Source of the DNA: Gordonibacter faecis
GTDB taxonomy: Bacteria; Actinomycetota; Coriobacteriia; Coriobacteriales; Eggerthellaceae
DNA: 64,000 bases
Direction: 5' to 3'
Assembly (NCBI RefSeq): GCF_030077735.1
Contig: NZ_JASJEU010000007.1
Span: forward strand, 124,001-188,000
The notes under the pieces were generated by a model. That model was given only the letters and a program-made list of their open reading frames with translations. It made no database searches and had not been told where the DNA came from. The translations under genes and the position numbers were made by a program. Shown one piece after another: positions 35,097 to 43,476 of the stretch (position 1 is the stretch's first letter; each line of letters begins with the position of its first letter).

Positions 35097-36731
35097 TTAC
35101 GCGGGTGCGGTGGTGGGCTCGTCTTCGGGGTCGGGGGTGGGGGTGGCGTCGGGTTGAGGTGCGCCCGCGCTTGTGCTTGGGGCCGCGCCTTCCCCTTCGC
35201 CTTCCAGCTCTTGCTCGTACTCGCGGTCGATGGCGCCTTCTACGTGGGGTGGGTCAACTTCGAATTCCACATGCTTGGTGAACAGGCTCACCAGCGGCAC
35301 AATAACCAGCGAAAGCACCATGGCGATGGCGCCGCAATTGATGGGGCTGGCAATAAACGGCGTACCCACGAACCCGGCAATCATGTTGCCCGAGGTCAGG
35401 CCCACGCCCACGATGAAGCTGGCCCACACGGCTGGCCGCGAAATGCGCTTGGAGAAGAGCCCCCAGAAGAAGGGCCCGAGGAACGAGCCGGCCAGCGCGC
35501 CCCACGAGATACTCATGAGCTGGGCAATGAACGTGATAGACGAGTTGTACTGGATGAGCGCGAGCACGGCCGAAATGATGATGAACACCACCAGCAGCAC
35601 GCGCATGTACGAGAGCTGGCGCTTCTCGCTCATGTTCTTCACGAGGTTGTCTTTGATGAGGTCGAGCGTGAGCGTGAACGACGACGTGAGCACGAGCGAG
35701 GACAGCGTGGACATGGACGCGCTCAGCACGAGCACAATCACAATGCCAATGAGCAGGTCAGGCAGCGTGGACAGCATGGTGGGAATGATGGAGTCGTACA
35801 CCGGCGTGCCGGCCGCGGTCATTTCCACCTGACCGCCGTAGAGCCGCCCGAAGCCGCCGAGGAAGTAGCTGCCGCCCGCCACAATCATGGCAAACACCGT
35901 GGAGATGATGGCGCCCTGCTTGATGGCCGGGCCGCTCTTGATGGCGTAGAACTTCTGCACCATCTGCGGTAGGCCCCACGTGCCCAAACTCGTGAGGATG
36001 ATGACGCCAATGAGGTCGGGCAGATTCGGCCCAAAGAAGCTGACGAACGGGCCAGCCATCTCGGAGTCTTCCGCTGGAATGAGCGAGAGCGTGGTGATGG
36101 CCTCGGTGAAGCCGCCGTTGTTCACGAGCACCGCCACGATGACGGCCACAATGCCCAGCAGCATAACGATGCCTTGGATGAAGTCGTTCATGACCGTGGC
36201 CATGTAGCCGCCCAGTACCACATAAATGCAGGTGATCACGGCCATACCGATGACGCACCACTCGTACGGCAGCCCAAACGCCATGCCGAACAGACGCGAC
36301 AGGCCGTTGTAAACGCTCGCCGTGTACGGGATGAGGAACACGAAAATGATGGCCGCGGCCGCGATGCGCAAACCCTTCGACTGGAAACGCGCGCCGAAGA
36401 ACTCGGGCATTGTGGACGCGCCGAGGCGGTGCGTCATCTCACGCGTGCGCGGGCCGAGTACCCACCAGGCCAGCAAGCTGCCGAGGATGGCGTTGCCGAT
36501 GCCAATCCACGTGGCGGCCACGCCGTACTTCCACCCGAACTGTCCCGCGTAGCCCACGAAGATAACGGCGGAGAAGTAGCTGGTCCCGAACGCAAACGCC
36601 GAAAGCCACGGGCCCACGTTGCGCCCGCCCAGAATGAAGCCGTCAACCGTGCCGGTGTGTCGTCGACAGTAAATGCCGACACCCACCGCCACGCCAACGA
36701 AGATGAGCACCATACAGAGTTTTTCGATCAT
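35097..36731 (-). CDS. Sodium:solute symporter (SSS family)
   Basis: A 544-residue LeuT-fold symporter with about thirteen helices. Typical segments are TVDGFILGGRNVGPWLSAFAFGTSYFSAV near the N-terminus, YVVLGGYMATVMNDFIQG (the SSS signature region) and TWGLPQMVQKFYAI. The C-terminal 45 residues are polar, Pro/Thr/Glu-rich and cytoplasmic. AAGGAG precedes the ATG. The substrate cannot be read from the sequence; the family takes up proline, pantothenate, sugars and carboxylates. Its promoter region contains a parS site (36772-36787). Confidence 0.93.
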   Translation of the reverse strand: MIEKLCMVLIFVGVAVGVGIYCRRHTGTVDGFILGGRNVGPWLSAFAFGTSYFSAVIFVGYAGQFGWKYGVAATWIGIGNAILGSLLAWWVLGPRTREMTHRLGASTMPEFFGARFQSKGLRIAAAAIIFVFLIPYTASVYNGLSRLFGMAFGLPYEWCVIGMAVITCIYVVLGGYMATVMNDFIQGIVMLLGIVAVIVAVLVNNGGFTEAITTLSLIPAEDSEMAGPFVSFFGPNLPDLIGVIILTSLGTWGLPQMVQKFYAIKSGPAIKQGAIISTVFAMIVAGGSYFLGGFGRLYGGQVEMTAAGTPVYDSIIPTMLSTLPDLLIGIVIVLVLSASMSTLSSLVLTSSFTLTLDLIKDNLVKNMSEKRQLSYMRVLLVVFIIISAVLALIQYNSSITFIAQLMSISWGALAGSFLGPFFWGLFSKRISRPAVWASFIVGVGLTSGNMIAGFVGTPFIASPINCGAIAMVLSLVIVPLVSLFTKHVEFEVDPPHVEGAIDREYEQELEGEGEGAAPSTSAGAPQPDATPTPDPEDEPTTAPA

Positions 36732-36771
36732 AGGAAGTTCTCCTTGTTGATTATGTCCTGTTCAACCCCTG

Positions 36772-36787
36772 TGTTTCACGTGAAACA
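36772..36787. other. parS: parS site upstream of the SSS symporter gene
   Basis: An exact copy 41 bp upstream of the symporter start on the minus strand, in an 18-bp palindrome. It could overlap that gene's promoter. Confidence 0.92.
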
Positions 36788-37170
36788 CTTGTCGCAACGA
36801 CGTGCGACACACCCTTCGCTCAGGATGACAAAGAGCAGAAATGGCGCACATGACCTTGCCCTTGTGAGCGCCTGCATACAGCGAGGCAGCACCACGGGCA
36901 AACCCATGTGCTAGAGGTATCGGTAGGAATAATAAGAAAGGGCGCGGAATGATGAGTCGCTCTGCGCGGCCATGCGCTCGGAAGGCGCAGGCGTGAGGCG
37001 TTCAAAAGCACGTGGCGCGAAGGCCCGACACGCAGCGGCAACAGCCAACTCAAGCCGCCAGCGCTCGTCAACAACAGTATGTCCCTTCGCAAAATGCATG
37101 CGCCTACTTTACCACAGTGGAGCACCAATCACGCGAAAAAATGAGTGCAACGAATCGTTTTTTGAAAAGA

Positions 37171-37262
37171 GTGACGCGCTTCGCGCTATTGAATACGCCA
37201 CAAGACAGTTGCCCTCCCTACCACTATGACAAGGGCTTATCCATGTGGAATAAATCTAACTA
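37171..37262. repeat. Dispersed repeat, copy A
   Basis: About 92 bp starting GTGACGCGCTTCGCGCT and ending ATAAATCTAACTA. Copy B at 42356 shares the start, the middle words AATACGCCAC and TTGCCCTCCCTACCAC, and the end. Copy C at 50216 shares the first 30 bp. All are intergenic. Confidence 0.7.
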
Positions 37263-37300
37263 GAAAGCCCCGCCGGTTTCAATAAACGGCGGGGCTTTCT
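37262..37300 (-). terminator. Terminator of the aryl-CoA ligase gene
   Basis: A perfect 14-bp stem AGAAAGCCCCGCCG/CGGCGGGGCTTTCT (37262-37275 with 37287-37300) lies four bases beyond the stop codon. The outer pairs are A/T, but no extended T run follows on either strand. Confidence 0.7.
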
Positions 37301-37303
37301 CTT

Positions 37304-38539
37304 CTAATACCGGCTGTCGAAGATGCGCTTGGTTTTCTTCTCGGAGCGGGGGAGTTCGCCCATGGGGACGCCGATGGCGTCGGGGGTGCAGCCGCACTTT
37401 GCTTTGAAGATGAGAGCCAGTTCCTCCTGCGCGCGCTCCTTCGCCTCGCCGTCGAGCGGGGTTTCGAACAGCACCGTGAGCACGTCTTTGCCGCTGATGT
37501 TTTCGATCATCACCTGGTACTCGCTTGACGTGCCGCCGGTTGCCGCGATAACTTCCTCCACTTGAGCAGGGAAAATGTTGCAGCCCTTCACCTTGAACAT
37601 GTCGTCGGTGCGGCCGGTGAGTGTGTCGATGCGCGGGTGGCGCAGGCCGCAGGCGCAGTCGCCGGGGATGATGCGCGTGAGGTCGTGTGTGCGGTAGCGG
37701 ATGAGCGGCGCGCCCTGTTTGCGCAGCGTGGTGAGCACGAGTTCGCCCACTTCGCCGTCGGGCAGCGGGGCGCCGGTGGCGGGGTCGACCACTTCCACGT
37801 ACACGTAATCGGCCCATACGTGCATGCCGTGATGCTCGCTGCACGAAATGCCGATGCCGGGGCCGTACACCTCGGTGAGGCCGTAGATGTCGAAAATTTC
37901 CACGCCCAGCTCGCCGGCGATGCGCTGGCGCATCTTGTCGCCCCAGCGCTCGGAGCCAATAACGCCTTTGCGCAGGTGAATCTGGTCGCGAATGCCGCGC
38001 TCGGCAATTTCTTCCGCCAGCAAGAGCGCGTAGGAACTGGTGGCACAGAGCACGGTGGACTTCAAATCCTGCATCATCTTCAGCTGCTTTTCGGTGTTGC
38101 CGGGGCCCATGGGGATAGCCATGGCACCCAGCCGCTCTGCGCCCAGCTGGAAGCCAATGCCGGCGGTCCACAGGCCGTAACCAGGCGTTATCTGGATGCG
38201 GTCGGTGTTCGTGATGCCCGCCGTTTCGTAGCAGCGCGCGAACTGGATGGCCCAGTCGGTCACGTCTTGCTGCGTGTAAGGGATGATGACCGGCGTGCCT
38301 GTGGTGCCGCTGGACGAGTGGATGCGCACGATTTCCTCGTCGGGCACGGCTTGCAGGCCCAGCGGGTAGGCGTTGCGCAGGTCGTCCTTCTCGGAGAACG
38401 GCAGTTTTTCGAAGTCTTCCTGCGTTTGGACGTCGGTGAGGTCGATGCCTTCGAATTTCGCCGCGTAGAAAGGCGAACGCTCCTTCAGCGTGGCGAATTG
38501 CGCTTTGATGAGGTCAAACTGCTCGGTAGTCAGATCCAT
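37304..38539 (-). CDS. paaK: Phenylacetate--CoA ligase family (aryl-acetate activating)
   Basis: A 411-residue adenylate-forming enzyme. The P-loop-like motif IHSSSGTTGTPVIIPYTQQDV (about 90-110), the GLTEVYGPGIG adenine-binding motif, and the C-terminal GRTDDMFKVKGCNIFPAQVEE are typical of PaaK. It should convert phenylacetate or indoleacetate to the CoA thioester with ATP. The neighbouring iorAB genes make aryl-acetyl-CoA from aryl pyruvates. Together the set suggests reversible ATP-yielding or arylacetate-handling catabolism of aromatic amino acids. The gap to iorB is 204 bp, so they may be separate transcripts. Confidence 0.93.
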   Translation of the reverse strand: MDLTTEQFDLIKAQFATLKERSPFYAAKFEGIDLTDVQTQEDFEKLPFSEKDDLRNAYPLGLQAVPDEEIVRIHSSSGTTGTPVIIPYTQQDVTDWAIQFARCYETAGITNTDRIQITPGYGLWTAGIGFQLGAERLGAMAIPMGPGNTEKQLKMMQDLKSTVLCATSSYALLLAEEIAERGIRDQIHLRKGVIGSERWGDKMRQRIAGELGVEIFDIYGLTEVYGPGIGISCSEHHGMHVWADYVYVEVVDPATGAPLPDGEVGELVLTTLRKQGAPLIRYRTHDLTRIIPGDCACGLRHPRIDTLTGRTDDMFKVKGCNIFPAQVEEVIAATGGTSSEYQVMIENISGKDVLTVLFETPLDGEAKERAQEELALIFKAKCGCTPDAIGVPMGELPRSEKKTKRIFDSRY

Positions 38540-38743
38540 GAGACACTTCTTTCATTCGATGGCTTGGTGGGTGCGCGCCCGGGGCGGCCTGTTTGGTGGC
38601 AGCGCGGCGCGACGGCGTGAGAATACGGATATGCTTCAAGCCCGCGAGCGCGAGTCTTGAAGCTAAAGCCATCGCCCAGCCGAACCAAACGGCACGGCTG
38701 GGGTGAAGAAGTGGCTGTTCTTGAGGCGTTTCATGCTGCTATT

Positions 38744-39352
38744 CTAGGCGATGTGCGGCGCACTCGCAACTGCGTTGATGGCGGTGAGGTTGAGGTCGAT
38801 GAAGCGGGGTTTTACGCAGGTGGCGATGGCGCGGCGCAGGTCGTCGAGGTTGAGGGGAATGTGGCCGGCGGCAAGTGCGCTAGCCAGCAGCACGGTGTTG
38901 AGCACTTTGCGACTGCCCACGCGTTCGGTGAGCGCGGCATCGTCGACGGCGACGAAGGTAGCAGGCGTGTTTGCGAGCTGGGCTTCGAGGCGCGCGATGA
39001 TGTCGGCGGCGCGATAGGGACGCTCGGACAGCGCGGCGGTTACCGGTTGAACGGCTGTGGTGGCAGTGATCAGCACGCCGTCGGGCGCGAGAAACGGTAG
39101 CACGCGGGCGGCTTCGGCCGGCTCGAACGCGATGATAAGGTCGGCTGTGCCCTGCGCGAGCAGCGTCGCGAACACCTCTTCGCCACCATCGCCCATGCGC
39201 ACGTGCGACACCACGTTGCCGCCGCGCTGCGCCATGCCGATAGTCTCGGCCGTGCGCACTTGCCAGCCTTTCTCCTGCGCGGCCTGGGCCAGCACTTTCG
39301 CCGCAAGAACGGTTCCCTGACCGCCCACACCCGCCAGCAACACATTACGCAT
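38744..39352 (-). CDS. iorB: Indolepyruvate ferredoxin oxidoreductase, beta subunit
   Basis: The 202-residue gamma-type subunit of the 2-oxoacid oxidoreductase. The N-terminus RNVLLAGVGGQGTVLAAKVLAQAA and the motif TIGMAQRGGNVVSHVRMG are diagnostic. The ATG at 39352 lies inside the end of iorA (eight-base overlap) with GGGGG upstream, so the two are translationally coupled. A longer open frame upstream is an artefact running through iorA and its terminal parS. With IorA it oxidises aryl pyruvates to aryl-acetyl-CoA and reduces ferredoxin. Confidence 0.94.
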   Translation of the reverse strand: MRNVLLAGVGGQGTVLAAKVLAQAAQEKGWQVRTAETIGMAQRGGNVVSHVRMGDGGEEVFATLLAQGTADLIIAFEPAEAARVLPFLAPDGVLITATTAVQPVTAALSERPYRAADIIARLEAQLANTPATFVAVDDAALTERVGSRKVLNTVLLASALAAGHIPLNLDDLRRAIATCVKPRFIDLNLTAINAVASAPHIA

Positions 39353-41462
39353 GGGAACCCCCTTTCGCCGTCGAGGTTTCACGTGAAACATGTTCGTTGG
39401 AAGCCGACGGAACTCGTAGCGCGTCGAAGGGGCACACCTGCGTGCACAGGCCGCAGCCGTTGCAGAGGCTGGGGTCGACGAAGGCTTGGCCACGCTCCTT
39501 GCTGCGCGGGCCGCGCGCGTCGGCGTTGAAACCGATGGCGGGGCAGCCAATTTCGGTAATACATTTTTTGCAGCCGGTGCAGGTGTCTGCGTCTACAGCG
39601 GCGGGCGCTCCCGGTTTCACCAGTTGAACGCACGGAGATTCGAAGAGGATGGCCGACGGGCCGGCGAATTCGATAGCTTCGCGCGCGGCGGCGATGGAAC
39701 CCTCCAGGTCAAGCGGGTTGGCGTGCACGATGCATTCAACACCAAGGGCTTCCAGCACGCGCTCGATGGACACCGGTGTGCGGCGCGGCCCCATGAGCGT
39801 GACGCCGGTGCCGGGGTGCGGCTGCGAGCCGGTCATGGCGGTGGTGGCGTTGTCGAGCACGCACACCGTGATGTCGTGGCCGTTGTACACCGCGTTCACA
39901 ATGCCGGTGAGGCCGCTCGCAAAAAACGTGGAATCGCCCACAAACGCGAGCGCCTTTTTGTGCGGCTCGGCCACGGCGAAACCCTGCGCCATCGTTATGC
40001 CTGCTCCCATGCACAGGCACGTGTCTACTGCATCAAGCGGCTGCGCGTTGCCGAGCGTGTAGCAACCGATGTCGCCGCAAAGCACGGCCGGCGTTTTTCC
40101 GAGGGCGCGCTTAACGGCGTAGAAACTGCCGCGGTGCGGACAGCCCGCGCACAGCACCGGCGGGCGGATGGGAAGCGGGTCGTCGGATGCGTCATAGGCG
40201 AATGTTTCACGTGAAACATTCGCGAGAAGCGCAGCGTCAAGGCCGAAGAATGCGGCAATGCGCGCGGCGATGTCGTCGACGTCGTTTTCGCCGCGGTCGC
40301 GAGCGTCGCCAGTCAACTTGCCGCGCACGTCAAACGTGGCATGCGTGCGTCCGGCGAATGCGAGCAGTTCGTCTTCCAGGAAGTGGTCGAGTTCTTCCAG
40401 CACGAGCACCTGGTCAAGTCCTTCGACGAAGGCGGCGACAGCATCCGTTGGGAAGGGGTAGGGCGTTCCTACCTGCATGAAGCGATACGCGGGCAGTGAG
40501 ACGCCCGCTGCCGCTGCGCGTTCTTCCAGCATGCGAAGAGCCTCACGCGCGTAGGCGGCAGACACGCCACCAGCCATAATGCCGAGGTGTGGCGCGTCCG
40601 CCGCATCACCTTCGCCAAGTTGTTGACTCAAAGTATCATTAAATGTTTCACGTGAAACATGTGCTTGTGGTGCCGTGTCAACTGACGCCGCGCGGGATCC
40701 TTCGACTTCGGCCTGCGGCCTCCGCTCAGGATGACATCCCGCAGCGCCTCCTTCCACCACCGGATTGAAGGCGGCCAGCGCCGGTTCGTGCGCGAAGTCG
40801 TGGGCGATCTCGCGCAGGCGCTCGTTAATTTCGCCATGCGCTTGGTAGGCGCGGCGCGGAAAAATGACCCACTTCGGGTCGCGCTCAAAACCTTCCGCGG
40901 GCACGAGGCGCGCGTCGGTGGCCTCCGCGACGTCGAAGAACGTGGACGCGTGGTTGATGCGCGTGGTCGGCCGCACGATGACGGGCGTGTGATAGCGCTC
41001 GGACAGATCGAACGCGGCCTGCATCATGGCGAAGCCCTCGTCAGGCGTGGAAGGGTCAAGCACCGGCAGTTTCGCGAAGGAAGCGAAGCGGCGCGTGTCC
41101 TGCTCGGTTTGCGACGAAATGGGGCCGGGGTCGTCGGCCACGAACAGCACGAGGCCGCCCTTCACGCCGACGTAGTTCAGGCTCATGAGGGCATCGCTGG
41201 CAACATTGAGTCCCACCTGCTTGCACGTGAACAGGCAGCGCGCGCCGGAGTACGACGCCCCGGCCAGCAACTCAAGCGCCGCCTTCTCGTTGGTGGACCA
41301 CTCCACATGAACACCGCGCGCCGCACCGGCCGCGTGCAGTTTCGCCACCGTTTCAATGAGCTCGGACGACGGCGTGCCGGGATACCCAGCCACCACACGC
41401 ACACCCGCCTCAAGCGCCGCATGCGCAAACGCCTCGTTCCCCATCAGAAGTTTCTTCGTCAT
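39345..41462 (-). CDS. iorA: Indolepyruvate ferredoxin oxidoreductase, alpha subunit, with in-frame parS and repeat insertions
   Basis: The TPP- and Fe-S-containing subunit. It has a pyruvate-oxidoreductase N-domain (GYPGTPSSELIETV near residue 25), a TPP domain (GDSTFFASGLTGIVNAVYNG, about residue 510), and two C-terminal 4Fe-4S motifs (CTGCKKC and CNGCGLCTQVCPFDA). At 705 residues it is roughly 90 longer than usual. The extra length includes a repeat-derived stretch (HPERRPQAEVEGSRA, about 242-258) and three V-S-R-E-T pentapeptides encoded by parS at about 269, 416 and 692. All are in frame and lie outside the recognised motifs. The ATG at 41462 has GGAGGG upstream; the parS at 41491 is just outside the gene. 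Confidence 0.93.
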   Translation of the reverse strand: MTKKLLMGNEAFAHAALEAGVRVVAGYPGTPSSELIETVAKLHAAGAARGVHVEWSTNEKAALELLAGASYSGARCLFTCKQVGLNVASDALMSLNYVGVKGGLVLFVADDPGPISSQTEQDTRRFASFAKLPVLDPSTPDEGFAMMQAAFDLSERYHTPVIVRPTTRINHASTFFDVAEATDARLVPAEGFERDPKWVIFPRRAYQAHGEINERLREIAHDFAHEPALAAFNPVVEGGAAGCHPERRPQAEVEGSRAASVDTAPQAHVSRETFNDTLSQQLGEGDAADAPHLGIMAGGVSAAYAREALRMLEERAAAAGVSLPAYRFMQVGTPYPFPTDAVAAFVEGLDQVLVLEELDHFLEDELLAFAGRTHATFDVRGKLTGDARDRGENDVDDIAARIAAFFGLDAALLANVSRETFAYDASDDPLPIRPPVLCAGCPHRGSFYAVKRALGKTPAVLCGDIGCYTLGNAQPLDAVDTCLCMGAGITMAQGFAVAEPHKKALAFVGDSTFFASGLTGIVNAVYNGHDITVCVLDNATTAMTGSQPHPGTGVTLMGPRRTPVSIERVLEALGVECIVHANPLDLEGSIAAAREAIEFAGPSAILFESPCVQLVKPGAPAAVDADTCTGCKKCITEIGCPAIGFNADARGPRSKERGQAFVDPSLCNGCGLCTQVCPFDALRVPSASNEHVSRETSTAKGGSHA
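39375..39390. other. parS: parS site inside the 3' end of iorA
   Basis: One mismatch to consensus (first base G). It encodes V-S-R-E-T nine residues from the IorA C-terminus and lies 22 bases upstream of the iorB start on the minus strand. Confidence 0.85.
40203..40218. other. parS: parS site in the middle of iorA
   Basis: An exact copy in a 26-bp perfect palindrome (40198-40223), read in frame as V-S-R-E-T between the N-terminal and TPP domains (about residue 416). Confidence 0.93.
40644..40659. other. parS: parS site in the 5' half of iorA, next to a repeat insertion
   Basis: An exact copy (18-bp palindrome) read as V-S-R-E-T at about residue 269, 34 bp from the CCTTCGAC-type repeat. The two insertions lie in one non-conserved linker. 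Confidence 0.93.
40690..40741. repeat. Dispersed repeat inserted in iorA
   Basis: A segment with inverted ends (GCGGGATCC against GGATGACATCCCGC) and the core CCTTCGACTTCGG, CCTCCGCTCAGGATGACA. A similar CTTCGCTCAGGATGACA is present at 36814-36830. The open reading frame is kept, adding about 17 residues to IorA. Confidence 0.65.
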
Positions 41463-41490
41463 AACCAGCCGCCCTCCGCAAATGCCCAAA

Positions 41491-41506
41491 TGTTTCACGT
41501 GAAACA
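41491..41506. other. parS: parS site upstream of iorA
   Basis: An exact copy in a 20-bp palindrome, 29 bp upstream of the iorA start. It probably lies in the 5' untranslated region or promoter of iorAB. Confidence 0.93.
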
Positions 41507-41873
41507 TTCTCCGCAATCATGATAGCAAACACCGCGGCTTCAAATGCGACGCATCCGCGAGGGGCGCTGCGACAAAAAGAACGCGCTATACCTGATGCGA
41601 AAAAGATACGAGAGAAGGGAAACGAGGACGAGAAAACGAGTCGACGGAAAACGAATGAGAAAGTGAACGAAAAAGGAGCTCTCAAAAAATGATAACTCAG
41701 CATACAAATAAATAAATTTTTCGGCGATCTAAACAATGAAAAAATGAATGCGGCTAATTGATGAAATAAAAAAATGAATGAAAAATTGACGTATACGGGA
41801 AAAGGTTGTGCGAACGGATTGAGTCTTTGAGAAGGGAAATACGAGGGGGAATGTCAAATCGAGGTAACGGATT

Positions 41874-41902
41874 GGGGGGTGGGGGGAATTTGGGGATGGG
41901 GG
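41874..41902 (+). other. G-quadruplex-type motif
   Basis: Four G runs of 6, 6, 4 and 5 separated by loops of 1, 5 and 2 bases on the plus strand, ending 43 bp before the zinc-ribbon start. By composition this is a strong intramolecular G4 candidate in the promoter or leader. Confidence 0.6.
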
Positions 41903-41945
41903 TTCGGTAGTATTTTGTTACCTTCGAGAGAGAGCAGGTGACGAT

Positions 41946-42302
41946 ATGAAATGCCCCCTCTGCAATGTTGATCTGGTGATGAGCGAGCGCCAGGGAATCG
42001 AGATTGACTACTGTCCGCAGTGTCGTGGCGTGTGGTTGGATCGCGGCGAACTCGACAAGATTATTGAGCGAGCGAACGCGGCGGCCGCGCCCGCGGCAGC
42101 CGCTCCTGCTGCGGCTGCCTATGCGGCGCCTCAGGCGGCGTCGTACGAGCGTGAACGCGAACGTGGCTACGACGAGCGCCGCTATGACGATCGAGGTTAC
42201 GACAAGCGCTACGACAAGTACGACGACGATCATTACAAAAAGGGTCACAAAAAGAAGAAGCGTGGCGATTTTTTGAGTGACTTGTTCGAATTCGGGGACT
42301 AA
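41946..42302 (+). CDS. TFIIB-type zinc-ribbon protein with charged tail
   Basis: A 118-residue protein. Residues 1-42 form a zf-TFIIB-like ribbon: KCPLCNVDLVMSERQGIEIDYCPQCRGVWLDRGELDKII, with two CxxC pairs. An Ala/Pro-rich linker follows, then a tail of alternating Arg/Asp/Tyr repeats (DERRYDDRGYDKRYDKYDDD) and a Lys-rich patch, ending DFLSDLFEFGD. Such proteins are widespread and uncharacterised. GAGAGAGCAGGTG lies upstream. The tail looks disordered and could bind nucleic acid or phase-separate; that is speculation. Confidence 0.85.
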   Translation: MKCPLCNVDLVMSERQGIEIDYCPQCRGVWLDRGELDKIIERANAAAAPAAAAPAAAAYAAPQAASYERERERGYDERRYDDRGYDKRYDKYDDDHYKKGHKKKKRGDFLSDLFEFGD

Positions 42303-42314
42303 GAGCGAAAAGGA

Positions 42315-42340
42315 AAGGGGGCTGCAATAAAAGCCCCCTT
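42315..42340 (+). terminator. Terminator-like hairpin after the zinc-ribbon gene
   Basis: Stem AAGGGGGCT/AGCCCCCTT (42315-42323 with 42332-42340). Only a short T-rich tract follows. A near-identical hairpin follows citrate synthase, in both cases joined to the same dispersed repeat. Confidence 0.55.
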
Positions 42341-42355
42341 CTGCTTCACAAAAAT

Positions 42356-42449
42356 GTGACGCGCTTCGCGCTAACGAATACGCCACGGAGTGGTTGCCCT
42401 CCCTACCACCATGGCGGGGGGCTCTTTTATGCAACATAAATCTAACTAA
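42356..42449. repeat. Dispersed repeat, copy B
   Basis: It shares beginning, middle and end with copy A (37171) and, including the upstream hairpin and the word TGCTTYACAAAAA, about 90 bp with copy C (50174-50250). Confidence 0.7.
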
Positions 42450-42823
42450 AAAGGTAATATACGTAGGGGCGCTTCACGAAGCGCCCTCTCCGCCGCAGGC
42501 GGAGAATTCAACCATGACCTGCGTTTTCGCGCTTCGCGCGAACGGACTTTCTGGAGAAAGCCCCTACGGAGGTTTTGCCACTTGTAAGTCGACGCCTTCA
42601 AGTCGGTCAGCCCGCGTCATAAGGCTAGGGACGCGAGAACTCATGGCGTACTAGCCAGCGCGATAGCGCGTCACATTTTGTAGGGCGATGAATCGCCCTC
42701 CGCCGTAATCCTCGCGGTTAAAGGACTTTGCAACAACCCATAAAAATGGCTCCCCGTCAATCCGCGAGAAGCCATTTCACTTTCGCCAAGCACCCTTCGA
42801 CCGGCAGCCGGCCGCCAGCGGTT

Positions 42824-43294
42824 TTACGCCTCGGCCATGGCTTTCTTGAAGTCGATGATCTTCTGGCGGGCACCGTCGCAGCCGGTGCCCATCATTTGCA
42901 CGGCCAGGATGGCGGCGTTCTTCGCGCCGTTGATGGCGACGCACGCCACCGGCACGCCGGAGGGCATCTGCACCATGGACAGCAGCGAGTCAAGTCCGCC
43001 CAGGTCACTCGTCTTCATCGGCACCGTGATAACCGGGTTCGGCGTGTACGCTGCCACGACGCCGCCCAGGTGAGCCGCCTTGCCTGCGGCCGCAATGATC
43101 ACGCGAATGCCGCGCTCGTGCGCCGTCGACGCCCACTCGTGCACCTCGGCTGGCTTGCGATGCGCGCTCGCCACCTTCACCTCGTAAGGCACGCCGAACT
43201 CATCGAGCTGCTTCATGCACGGCTCCATGGCCGGCATGTCGCTCTCCGACCCCATAATAATACCGATGACCGGGCTTTTCTCTTTGCAAGACAT
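42824..43294 (-). CDS. purE: 5-(carboxyamino)imidazole ribonucleotide mutase PurE
   Basis: PurE moves the carboxyl group of N5-CAIR to give CAIR in purine synthesis. The 156-residue protein has the class-I hallmarks GIIMGSESDMPAM near residue 11, the catalytic SAHRKP loop, and AAAGKAAHLGGVVAA. AAGGAG precedes the ATG. No purK or other pur gene is adjacent. It is monocistronic between a repeat region and an unrelated ABC operon. Confidence 0.97.
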   Translation of the reverse strand: MSCKEKSPVIGIIMGSESDMPAMEPCMKQLDEFGVPYEVKVASAHRKPAEVHEWASTAHERGIRVIIAAAGKAAHLGGVVAAYTPNPVITVPMKTSDLGGLDSLLSMVQMPSGVPVACVAINGAKNAAILAVQMMGTGCDGARQKIIDFKKAMAEA

Positions 43295-43476
43295 ACGCTT
43301 CTCCTTCGTCTGAGGCGCGTTGCACGCACGCGCAGTTTACTCTCGCCGCCCAGTGTAACGTTCCCCCGCCGCCCCCGGCAACCAGGGCCCGGCAAACGTA
43401 GGGATTATCCGAAGAAGATGCCCCGAAAACACGTGCGGAAGAGGAAGCCGCGCAACGCCTCTCCTTCCGCAACACC

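Larger units (their letters stand above)
36732..37303. other. Intergenic region with parS and dispersed repeats
   Basis: No credible gene in 572 bp. It holds a parS site (36772-36787, 18-bp palindrome), a CCTTCGCTCAGGATGACA repeat fragment (36813-36830), copy A of a dispersed repeat (37171-37262) and the terminator of the aryl-CoA ligase gene (37262-37300). Confidence 0.6.
41463..41945. other. Spacer with parS and a G-rich tract
   Basis: No gene in 483 bp. The left end carries parS 41491-41506 close to iorA. The middle is AT-rich. The right end has a four-run G tract (41874-41902) upstream of the zinc-ribbon gene. Confidence 0.55.
42303..42823. other. Repeat-rich intergenic region
   Basis: No gene in 521 bp. 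It contains a terminator-like hairpin (42315-42340), dispersed repeat copy B (42356-42449), and an inverted pair CGTAGGGGC (42462-42470)/GCCCCTACG (42560-42568). An inverse copy of the repeat's first ten bases, AGCGCGTCAC, lies at 42665-42674. The 42356-42674 interval therefore has inverted ends like a small non-autonomous element. Confidence 0.55.

Noticed and set aside
42303..42823. An insertion sequence
   Set aside because: Inverted ends and repeats are present, but no transposase reading frame occurs in this stretch; at most it is a non-autonomous element.
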